Shown here in pieces: positions 15,043-21,617 of a DNA stretch of 64,000 nucleotides. Source of the DNA: Solwaraspora sp. WMMD792. Lineage in GTDB: Bacteria; Actinomycetota; Actinomycetes; Mycobacteriales; Micromonosporaceae. Position numbers and translations under genes: made by a program. Location of the stretch: assembly GCF_029626105.1 (NCBI RefSeq), contig NZ_JARUBH010000009.1, positions 4,340,001 through 4,404,000 of the forward strand. Direction: 5' to 3'. Position 1 is the first letter of the stretch. Every line of letters starts with the position of its first letter. Under the pieces are notes generated by a model that did no database searches, was not told the origin of the DNA, and saw nothing but the letters and a program-made list of their open reading frames with translations.

Positions 15043-16706
15043 CGGGAACCACCCCCGTTGTTCGGGGTGTCGGTGTCGCCCTGGTCGTGCCGGAGGATGT
15101 TGAGTAGCGAGTCAGGTAGCAGCGGCCCGGATGGCTTACGAGGCAGCGGAATTCGCCGGGTCGACGCGGCAGCCTGTTCCGGTTCGGGGGCGGTTTCCCG
15201 GCCGACCTGGGCGAGGATGTCCGCAGCGGCCACCGGTGCCGCGTATTCGGCCGCCATGGTTTTGATGTCGGTGTCGGTGAGGTAGGAGAACCGGACCCGG
15301 ACCGGGTCGGGGGTGCCGTCCAGCAGGACGTAGCCGACGCCTTTGGCCCACGACGGCATCTGATCCGCCAACGCACCCCGTGTCCGTGCGCCGTCGCCCA
15401 ACACCATGTCGACCTGCGACGCCTCGGTCAGCCCGAGCGCGATCCGGGTGGGGAACAGGTCCCGGAACGGCAGCACCTCCTTGCGCGGGTCCTGCAACGC
15501 GGCCACGACCAGGACGCCGACGCCGGCACCCTGGGACAGCAGCAGCCCCAACGAGGCGGCGATCCGCTTGCGCAGGTCGACGTCTTGCAGGTACGCGGTC
15601 AGGGCCGCCATCTCGTCGATCACCACGACAACGAGGGGGTCATCGGTCGTGGGTGTGTGGACCCGTACCGTGCCGGCAAGACGCGCCTGCCGCTCCCGCA
15701 GCACCGCGACCGCTTCGTCTAGCAGATCGGCCATGGCGTCGAAGGAGGTGGAGGCGAACCGGGCGAACATCGGACGGCCGAACGCGAATTCCATCCCGCC
15801 CTTGGGGTCGATCACCCACAGCCGGACCAGCCCGGACGCCACCCCACCCGCCAGGGACCGCACGAGGGACCAGAGAACGGAGCCTTTCCCGCGTCGGGTC
15901 GCCCCACCGATCAGCACATGCGTCGCCAACAGCCGCAGGTGCCAGGTCCGCAGGTCTTCCCGCACGGCCAGCGGGAGCGCGGTGAAGTCCGGCACCGTCG
16001 GCACCAGGAACGGCGGAACCGTCCGGCGTAGGGCGTCGGTGCGGACCAGCACGATGTAGACCACGTCGGGCCGGTCGCGGAACCGGTAGGCGTCGACCTG
16101 ACGCAGCAGCCAGCCCACCCAGCCGCCGCCACGCACGGGAAGTTCATCGGGTCGTTCGGTGTACACCCGTGCGTGCCGCCGGCCGAACGCATAGGCAAGC
16201 TGCTCGGTCGCGCGTTGGAAGTCGGCGGGGGTCTGGCCGCGCAGCATCCGCACCGACAACACGTCAAGGGCCTGGTCACAGTGCACGGCGAGGAGCTGCG
16301 GTAGCACGGTCTGGTGTTGGTAGACCCGCGACAGGTCGCACATGGTCATCGCTTCGCGCCACACCCGCCGGTACACGACGGTGTGCCGCCACCGGCCGAG
16401 CAGCGGACCGCCGCACCACGCCCACCAGGACGATTCGTGCCGCCACCGCCACACCGCCGACCCCAACCCCGCCAGCACAACCGGCGTCACCAGGCCGGCA
16501 ATGCCGTAGTCGATGTACACAGCGACCGTGATCACCGAAACCGTGAGGATGCGCGGATGTTTGAGACACCACCACAGGCCCCGACCCGACCAGCGGACCA
16601 GCAGACCGAGCACGACCGCCCACCAGGGCAGCCGCAACCGCCGAGGCCGGACCACAAGCAGGTCACCGGAAACGGTGGTGACGACCTCACCACGCGGACG
16701 CCCCAT
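15039..16706 (-). CDS. TraB-like FtsK/SpoIIIE-domain DNA translocase
   Basis: The 555-residue ATPase is the likely conjugation motor of the element, pumping double-stranded DNA between hyphae as TraB/TraSA does. Two membrane segments lie at about 25-90, then a helical linker, then a RecA-like domain with Walker A GGATRRGKGS (about 267-276) and Walker B LVVVVIDEMAAL (about 355-366). The variant K-G-S after the glycine-rich loop keeps the lysine. ATG 16706 is chosen because it overlaps the upstream stop (TGATG); a longer frame to 16799 lies inside the neighbour. No type IV secretion genes accompany it. Confidence 0.9.
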   Translation of the reverse strand: MGRPRGEVVTTVSGDLLVVRPRRLRLPWWAVVLGLLVRWSGRGLWWCLKHPRILTVSVITVAVYIDYGIAGLVTPVVLAGLGSAVWRWRHESSWWAWCGGPLLGRWRHTVVYRRVWREAMTMCDLSRVYQHQTVLPQLLAVHCDQALDVLSVRMLRGQTPADFQRATEQLAYAFGRRHARVYTERPDELPVRGGGWVGWLLRQVDAYRFRDRPDVVYIVLVRTDALRRTVPPFLVPTVPDFTALPLAVREDLRTWHLRLLATHVLIGGATRRGKGSVLWSLVRSLAGGVASGLVRLWVIDPKGGMEFAFGRPMFARFASTSFDAMADLLDEAVAVLRERQARLAGTVRVHTPTTDDPLVVVVIDEMAALTAYLQDVDLRKRIAASLGLLLSQGAGVGVLVVAALQDPRKEVLPFRDLFPTRIALGLTEASQVDMVLGDGARTRGALADQMPSWAKGVGYVLLDGTPDPVRVRFSYLTDTDIKTMAAEYAAPVAAADILAQVGRETAPEPEQAAASTRRIPLPRKPSGPLLPDSLLNILRHDQGDTDTPNNGGGSR

Positions 16707-16933
16707 CACCGGCCACCCCCGACGACGGGGAGGAAACGGCCGCGAGCGTCGCGCAACCTTGGGAACGGCAACACCAGCTGACCGGCGCACAACCCACACC
16801 GGGCCGCATCCCCGCCAACCGTCGCGGCGTTGTCGGTGTCGCCCTGGGCGTCGGTCGGGGTGGTGGTGAACATGTTCTTGCAGTCGGCACAGCGGATCCG
16901 CGCCCGATTCTGGGCGCGCTTAACCTGGGACAC
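16706..16933 (-). CDS. Small zinc-ribbon protein
   Basis: This 75-residue protein has two cysteine pairs, CADC at 15-18 and CGLC at about 47-50, typical of a zinc ribbon, and a basic N terminus (SQVKRAQNRARIR). It is the first gene of the operon that runs through traB, rep, xis and int, with its stop overlapping the traB start by one base. Proteins of this sort are common just ahead of traB in AICEs. Its function is unknown; DNA or protein binding is the likely mode. Confidence 0.72.
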   Translation of the reverse strand: MSQVKRAQNRARIRCADCKNMFTTTPTDAQGDTDNAATVGGDAARCGLCAGQLVLPFPRLRDARGRFLPVVGGGR

Positions 16934-16985
16934 GTCGGAACCTCACCGAATCTGAAGAAGGAAGAGGAGGAGGGGAAGACACCAA

Positions 16986-17027
16986 GGGGTGGGGCTGCCG
17001 TCCGCCAAGACCAGACAGCCCCACCCC
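16986..17027. terminator. Hairpin between pra and the transfer operon
   Basis: Perfect 12-bp arms (16986-16997 and 17016-17027) with an 18-base loop lie 10 bases beyond the pra stop on the minus strand. This suggests pra is mostly transcribed alone. Confidence 0.7.
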
Positions 17028-17037
17028 GAACCGAGCA

Positions 17038-17457
17038 CTACGAACCCGTGGCCGCCCGCGCCTTACCGGTGCCGTTGCTCGCCAGGCCAGCCGGGGCGCG
17101 CATCCCCGACGCCCGCAACGAGTACGCCATCCGCCCGTTGCTCGCCACGTACGGCGTGACCGTCATGTCGTCGAACTCCACCGCCTCGAACGGCACCCCC
17201 GTCGGCGGAACCGGCTGGTAGTCCGCCGAGATCTTCACCGTCGTCTCCCGCGACCGCTTCCCCAACTCCGGATCCAGGTCCATCACCCGGACCTGCCACA
17301 CCCGCTGACCCGTCAGCTTGTCCTTCGCCGGCGACCGCCGACCTGTCTTCTCGTCGTAGTCCTCGACCTCACCCAACGACTCGGGCACCAACGCGCACCC
17401 CGCCGGGAACACGTCCGAACACCGGACCGAGAACCTCGTTCCGCCTCGCAGAGCCAT
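17038..17457 (-). CDS. pra: Pra-like activator of replication, integration and excision
   Basis: The 139-residue protein matches the pattern I know for Pra of pSAM2-type elements: FSVRCSDVFPAGCALVPESLGEVEDYDEKTGRRSPAKDKLTGQRVWQVRVMDLDPE, KISADYQPVPPTGVPFEAVEFDDMTVTPYV and YSLRASGM. In pSAM2, Pra switches on the rep-xis-int operon and is itself kept off by KorSA. ATG 17457 follows GGAG; a frame extension to 17505 would run through the promoter. The upstream DNA carries a promoter-like pair with a repressor-type motif in its spacer. The terminator at 16986 follows. Confidence 0.85.
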   Translation of the reverse strand: MALRGGTRFSVRCSDVFPAGCALVPESLGEVEDYDEKTGRRSPAKDKLTGQRVWQVRVMDLDPELGKRSRETTVKISADYQPVPPTGVPFEAVEFDDMTVTPYVASNGRMAYSLRASGMRAPAGLASNGTGKARAATGS

Positions 17458-17476
17458 CTCTGCAACTCCCAACTTG

Positions 17477-17529
17477 TAGTAACGTCTGCCAACCGGCAGG
17501 ACCAAAGGTAGGGACTACTTGGCAGACAT
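17477..17529 (-). promoter_or_regulatory. Candidate pra promoter with GntR (KorSA-like) operator
   Basis: Reading the minus strand, TTGGTC (17505-17500) and TTACTA (17482-17477) are 17 bases apart and could be the -35 and -10 elements. The spacer contains GGCAGACGT (17490-17482). An inverted partner, GGCAGACAT, lies at 17521-17529 on the plus strand. The same core occurs ahead of the GntR gene at 19301-19309. Repression by the element's GntR protein is inferred. Confidence 0.5.
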
Positions 17530-17706
17530 GTCAACAAGTCTCGGAAAGTGGTCCGGTATACCCCGAATGACCCTTGCGAACAGCGGCACAACCGCGCCGG
17601 AGCTCTGTTACCGGGGCGGACGGACGTCGACGAGCACGGGAAGACGTCGACGGGCACGCAAAGAGGCCCCACCGGTCGGCTGTGGACCAGGCGAGGCGGG
17701 TGCCGG

Positions 17707-18471
17707 TTAGGAAAGGGTGACCGTGGCGTTCAGCTTGGCCAGCGCCCGTACCCGTGCGTCGATAATCCGCATCCGGGCCGCGTGTTCGGCCGGTTCGCGG
17801 TGCGCGGCCTGGCTGGTGACCTGACCGGGCCACTTGCGGTACAGCAGGCCGGTTTCGGCGTGAAAGAAGCCGCCGGTGATGGTGCTCGCGGCCAGGAGAA
17901 GGCCGGTGTCCTCGGACGCGGGCAGGGCCATCCAGCCGCCCAGGGCGAACAGCACATCCGTGCGCAGACACAGCGTCGCCGGATGCACCGGTGCCCGGTA
18001 GTTGTTGGCGAGCCAGAACGCGTGCACGTCACCGCAGGCGATCGGCCCGGCGGGCGGGTCGGAGTCGAAGCCGACCGTGGACCCGTCCGGCAGCAGATCC
18101 AGCACCCGCGACGTCGTCCACCCAACCGACGGGTGCGCGGTCAGGGTGGCGATGTCCCGGGCGAGGACACCCGGGGTGAGTTGGTCATCGGCGTCGAGGA
18201 CCTTCACCAACGGCCCGTCGACCCGTTCCATCGCCAGCGTCCGGGCGACACCGGGGCCGCCGGGTCGGCCGACACCGACCGAGATACGCGGGTCGTCGGG
18301 CAGGGCGTCGGCAACGGCCCCGGTACGTCCGTCCTCCTGGACCAGCCACCGCCACCCCCAGCCGTCCGGCATCTGCTGGGCGGCCAGGGAGGCGTAGGCA
18401 TCGGCGAGATAGCCGATACTCGGCAGGTGCACCGGCGTGATGACCGAAACGACCTGGGTCAAGCAGGCCAC
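17707..18471 (-). CDS. Family 2 (GT-A) glycosyltransferase in the AICE
   Basis: The 254-residue cytoplasmic enzyme has a GT-A fold: VVSVITPVHLPSIGYLADAYASL at the start (nucleotide-sugar strand), GGPGVARTLAMERVDGPLVKVLDADDQLTPGVL with the metal-binding D-A-D-D (DXD), and a later GWMALPASEDTGLLL acid motif. It would move a sugar from a nucleotide-sugar donor, acceptor unknown. The GTG start overlaps the end of the GntR gene by 13 bases, so it is coupled to the repressor operon. A glycosyltransferase beside the repressor is seen in other AICEs, but no role is known; surface modification or entry exclusion are possibilities only. Confidence 0.8.
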   Translation of the reverse strand: MACLTQVVSVITPVHLPSIGYLADAYASLAAQQMPDGWGWRWLVQEDGRTGAVADALPDDPRISVGVGRPGGPGVARTLAMERVDGPLVKVLDADDQLTPGVLARDIATLTAHPSVGWTTSRVLDLLPDGSTVGFDSDPPAGPIACGDVHAFWLANNYRAPVHPATLCLRTDVLFALGGWMALPASEDTGLLLAASTITGGFFHAETGLLYRKWPGQVTSQAAHREPAEHAARMRIIDARVRALAKLNATVTLS

Positions 18472-19271
18472 CGCGCAAGCGAGTTCGAGTACACCAACTC
18501 GGTGCGGTCACCGGGCATGACGACGTCAGCGACCTCCACCACCCGCCCGCCGATGTCCACCGACGTCTTCCGCACCGTCAGCACGGACACGCCCGGATCG
18601 ATGTCGAGGAGTTCGGCCTCATCCGGCGACGGCGGCCTAGCGCGGATCTCATCCACGATCCGATCGAGTTCGATCCCGACCGTGTACAGCTGATGCTGCG
18701 TACCACCCGGCCACGGCTCCTTGCCCGCGTCGAGCAGGTCCGGGTTCCCGGCGATCAACGCCACCGGCAGGAACGAGTACGACACCGACAACGGAGCCGA
18801 CTCCGTGCGCGTCGTCGTCCAGTACACCCGACGCAGCAACTCCGTGCCCGCCTCGACGCCGAACGCGGCGGCCATTTCGGCATCGGCCGGTACGCGGGTG
18901 TACTCGGCGTGGAACTTCAGATCATCGACCGTCAGACCGGTGTCATGCTCCGTGCCGCCCGTCGCCCGCCGTTCCGCCTCCGACAGCAGGACGCGGTCCT
19001 TCTCCCACTGGTAGCGCTCCGTGTTGCGCCGCCGGACCCGCTGACGAGGAGCCCGCACATACGTGCCCCGCCCTTGTTCGGCGCGGACCAGACCCCACTC
19101 CCGCAGCTGCCGGATCGCGTTACGGACACTCGTACGCGACAGGCCCGACGAGTCGGCCAGCTCGGTTTCCGACGGCATCAACGTGCCCGGCGGCATGTCC
19201 CCGGACAGGATCTGACCTCGCAACTGCTCAGCGAGTTGCAGATACCGGGGTCGCCAGTCCTTGGCCGTCAC
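18459..19271 (-). CDS. GntR-family regulator with UTRA domain (KorSA-like)
   Basis: The 270-residue repressor has an N-terminal GntR winged helix (WRPRYLQLAEQLRGQILSGDMPPGTLMPSETELADSSGLSRTSVRNAIRQLREWGLVRAEQGRGTYV) and a C-terminal UTRA effector domain (SVSYSFLPVALI, SVLTVRKTSVDIGGRVVEVADVVMPGDRTELVYS). By position it corresponds to KorSA, which silences pra and itself. GTG 19271 gives the typical start and leaves room for the operator-bearing DNA at 19285-19310. An ATG at 19382 in the same frame overlaps the upstream stop (ATGA) and is a real alternative start. Confidence 0.85.
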   Translation of the reverse strand: MTAKDWRPRYLQLAEQLRGQILSGDMPPGTLMPSETELADSSGLSRTSVRNAIRQLREWGLVRAEQGRGTYVRAPRQRVRRRNTERYQWEKDRVLLSEAERRATGGTEHDTGLTVDDLKFHAEYTRVPADAEMAAAFGVEAGTELLRRVYWTTTRTESAPLSVSYSFLPVALIAGNPDLLDAGKEPWPGGTQHQLYTVGIELDRIVDEIRARPPSPDEAELLDIDPGVSVLTVRKTSVDIGGRVVEVADVVMPGDRTELVYSNSLARWPA

Positions 19272-19284
19272 ACCGGCAACGCTA

Positions 19285-19310
19285 CCCCCTAGACGTTCAT
19301 ACGTCTGCCA
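19285..19310 (-). promoter_or_regulatory. Candidate autoregulatory operator ahead of the GntR gene
   Basis: On the minus strand TGGCAGACGT is followed by ATGA and ACGTCT, giving an AGACGT/ACGTCT inverted pair. GGCAGACGT is the same core as in the pra promoter. The site lies inside the reading frame if the ATG at 19382 is used. Confidence 0.45.
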
Positions 19311-19378
19311 GGTGGTCGGCGCTCCCGGACGGTCCGCCCACACCCGGCCCCGCACCACCCGGCGCGTGATCCGCTGGG

Positions 19379-19891
19379 TCATGGTCCGATCACCAGCGGC
19401 TCCATATCGGCCGGCACCAGCACCGTATAGACCGGGCCGCCGGACTCCTGCCGCACCGACAACAACGCCGCCGTCGGGAACTCCGGAACCTCGTCGGTGT
19501 CGACGACCAGGACCACACCACCGAACAGCAGCACTCGCATTCCCGGCTCCAACCGCGACGCCCGCCGGAACGCCAACCCCTCCACCGGCACGCTCGGACG
19601 GGTGAACGCATGCAGCAGCCGGGTCGCCTGATTGATGCCGCCGAGGAACCGCGCCGCCGGACCCGCCTGCAGCAACACCGTCTGCGTCGACGCGTACCGG
19701 GTGACGTCCACCTTCACCCGCACGTCCAACACGGCCCCGTGATCGGCGATCACATCCGCACTCACCCACCCCGTGCGCTCCGTCCCCGCCGTCACCACGC
19801 CGGCCCGGTGCATCCGGTCACGCGGACCACACCCCGCACACCACACCGGACACAACACCAGCCCACCCGGCCGAACGTCCTCCCCGTTCAC
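19379..19891 (-). CDS. Hypothetical AICE protein
   Basis: The 170-residue protein runs MNGEDVRPGGLVLCPVWCAGCGPRDRMHRAG..., with a CxxxCxxC-like cysteine cluster near residues 14-21 and a predicted all-beta remainder (VLDVRVKVDV, GMRVLLFGGVVLVVDTDE, GPVYTVLVPADMEPL). It overlaps its neighbours on both sides by ATGA. No family is recognised. Composition and codon use match the backbone rather than the cargo. Confidence 0.65.
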   Translation of the reverse strand: MNGEDVRPGGLVLCPVWCAGCGPRDRMHRAGVVTAGTERTGWVSADVIADHGAVLDVRVKVDVTRYASTQTVLLQAGPAARFLGGINQATRLLHAFTRPSVPVEGLAFRRASRLEPGMRVLLFGGVVLVVDTDEVPEFPTAALLSVRQESGGPVYTVLVPADMEPLVIGP

Positions 19892-20250
19892 GACCCCGCC
19901 ACCCCACCCCGGCCGCCGCCGTTGTCGGCATCAAGGGCCGCGTCCGCCTGGGCCAGCAGTACGCCCAACGCGTCGACGAGCTTGCGCACCTCGGTCAGCC
20001 GCAACTCAGCACACCCGGACCCCATCCCCGGAGCAGCCGCATGCACCGCCACCAGAGGCGGCAACCGGTCACCACCGATCAGATACGCGACCACCCCGCC
20101 GCCCGCTACACCCGGCGTGCCCGCCTGCCACAACCGCGACCGATGCCGCCGCACCATGTGCGCGAACAACGGAGGCACCACATGCCCACACCGCTCCCGC
20201 GCACACCACGCCGGATGCTCCACCCCCTCCGGCCCGCCGGTCGAGATCAC
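19888..20250 (-). CDS. Hypothetical AICE protein with cysteine/histidine cluster
   Basis: The 120-residue protein is read from GTG 20250, which overlaps the upstream stop (GTGA). The N terminus EHPAWCARERCGHVVPPLFAHMVRRH has C-x4-C-H and further histidines that could bind zinc; the C-terminal half (CAELRLTEVRKLVDALGVLLAQADAAL) is helical. A longer open frame to 20349 is possible but would overlap the upstream gene. Its function is unknown; it belongs to the operon that leads to the GntR repressor. Confidence 0.62.
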   Translation of the reverse strand: MISTGGPEGVEHPAWCARERCGHVVPPLFAHMVRRHRSRLWQAGTPGVAGGGVVAYLIGGDRLPPLVAVHAAAPGMGSGCAELRLTEVRKLVDALGVLLAQADAALDADNGGGRGGVAGS

Positions 20251-20444
20251 CGCGACCACCGCCCACCAGCAGCCCGGAACCGCTGACCTACCGTCAACAA
20301 CGGCGCACCCACCACCAGCGGAGACACCTGCGTCGGCTCCACCGCCCACCCAGGAACGACACGGGCCACCGCCCGCACCTCAACGGCCGGGCCGGTCCGA
20401 CGTCGACGACGCCACCAGGCCACCAGACGCGAAGTCCTCATCAT
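20247..20444 (-). CDS. Small basic AICE protein
   Basis: The 65-residue protein starts MMRTSRLVAWWRRRRRTG, followed by a hydrophobic-polar stretch ending QRFRAAGGRWSR. The start is supported by GGGAGG just upstream of the double ATG at 20444. It is the first gene of the minus-strand operon running to the glycosyltransferase. It is strongly basic at the N terminus; membrane or DNA association cannot be told apart. Confidence 0.55.
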   Translation of the reverse strand: MMRTSRLVAWWRRRRRTGPAVEVRAVARVVPGWAVEPTQVSPLVVGAPLLTVGQRFRAAGGRWSR

Positions 20445-20784
20445 CAGCACCTCCCACGCTGACAGGAGACCGGCGACCCCGCACGCAACCGGGGGGAAAC
20501 GCACAGAGCCGCCGGCCCCACCGCGAGATACGGCGCACCGCCCGGCGGGCGGAGTCGGGTCACGCCGCACCCCGACCAGGACGCGCACCACCCGCACCCC
20601 CACCACTGGAGGCGCAGACAGACAGTGCGCGAGACGTGTGGCCGGGACACCGAACGCAGCCAACCCCTTGATCACGAGCGGCTAACCCGACCACACACAG
20701 GGAAACGTACCTACAAGTGGACCTGTTGTCCAGACGTAGAAACGAGCAGCCAGACGGCACTTGACTACACAACAGACAGGTAAC
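20445..20784. other. Divergent regulatory region of the AICE, 340 bp
   Basis: The region lies between the minus-strand repressor operon and the plus-strand GntR-NACHT operon and should hold both promoters. An AT-richer stretch at 20690-20784 contains an imperfect ACAAGTGGACC-TGTTGT palindrome (about 20714-20730) and CCAGACGTA (20730-20738), which resembles the GGCAGACGT core. TTGACT at 20761 looks like a -35 box but lacks a well-spaced -10. Confidence 0.45.
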
Positions 20785-21591
20785 GTGGCACGAGTGCCAA
20801 CCCCGCACTACGGAACACCCCGCTACCGCCGCGTAGCCGACCAACTCCGCGACCGCATCACCAGCGGCGCCATACCACCCGGCGCACTCCTACCCTCTGA
20901 AGTCGCGCTCGCGAAAGAGTTCAACGTCGCACGCGGCACCATCCGCGCCGCCATCAACGCCCTACGACAAGACGGACTCGTCACCACCGAACACGGCCGA
21001 GGTACATACGCTCAACCCGCAGTCGCCCTTCCGAACCCGGCAAGCCGGCAAATCACCACTAACTGCCGCCAGGACGAGACGAAACCGCGTGGAGGTGGCG
21101 AACAGATTGTCACGCTACTCGACAGAGAGCACGTTTCAACCCGAGATGTCATCGCCGTCGAAGCCACCTACGAGGATGTACCCGCCAGTCCTCACCTTGC
21201 GGCCTTGCTTGGTTGCGAACCCGGAACCCCGCTGCTGGAGCGCCGCTTCTTATTCAAGACCGATGGCCATGCCCACCACTTAACAACGACCTACAATCTC
21301 CTTGATCTCGTCGCCGGCACACCCATAGCCGATCCCGCCAACGAACAAGGCCAGAGTGACGAAGCGAGCATATTATTCGCGCACGGAATTAGAGTCACAC
21401 ACGTAGATCTACGAGTCACCGCCCGAATGCCCGATCGGACCGAAATCGAGGCCCTCAATTTCGATCACCAGACTCCAGTGGTAGTAATTGAACGGAGAAT
21501 ATTCAGAGAGCAGGAAGTAGTCGGAATTTCACAAGACCTGCTATCTGCACATGTCGCATTGAAAATCAGAATAGCATCGCAATATCAATAA
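20785..21591 (+). CDS. GntR-family regulator with UTRA domain, upstream of NACHT gene
   Basis: The 268-residue regulator has a GntR winged helix (YRRVADQLRDRITSGAIPPGALLPSEVALAKEFNVARGTIRAAINALRQDGLVTTEHGRGTYA) and a UTRA effector domain (TPLLERRFLFKTDG, VDLRVTARMPDRTEIEALNF, VVVIERRIFREQEVVGISQDLL). GTG 20785 is chosen; GTG 20794 is possible. It ends 26 bases before the NACHT gene, so they are very likely co-transcribed. By eye the first 270 bases are as GC-rich as the backbone, while the UTRA-coding part grades into the AT-richer cargo, hinting at a join near 21050. Confidence 0.88.
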   Translation: MARVPTPHYGTPRYRRVADQLRDRITSGAIPPGALLPSEVALAKEFNVARGTIRAAINALRQDGLVTTEHGRGTYAQPAVALPNPASRQITTNCRQDETKPRGGGEQIVTLLDREHVSTRDVIAVEATYEDVPASPHLAALLGCEPGTPLLERRFLFKTDGHAHHLTTTYNLLDLVAGTPIADPANEQGQSDEASILFAHGIRVTHVDLRVTARMPDRTEIEALNFDHQTPVVVIERRIFREQEVVGISQDLLSAHVALKIRIASQYQ

Positions 21592-21617
21592 GCAGCATAC
21601 TTTCGATCGGAGTCGAC

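Noticed and set aside
20761-20784. TTG 20761 as start of the second GntR gene
   Set aside because: It would add only eight residues lacking family similarity, and TTGACT reads better as a promoter element; GTG 20785 fits the family start.
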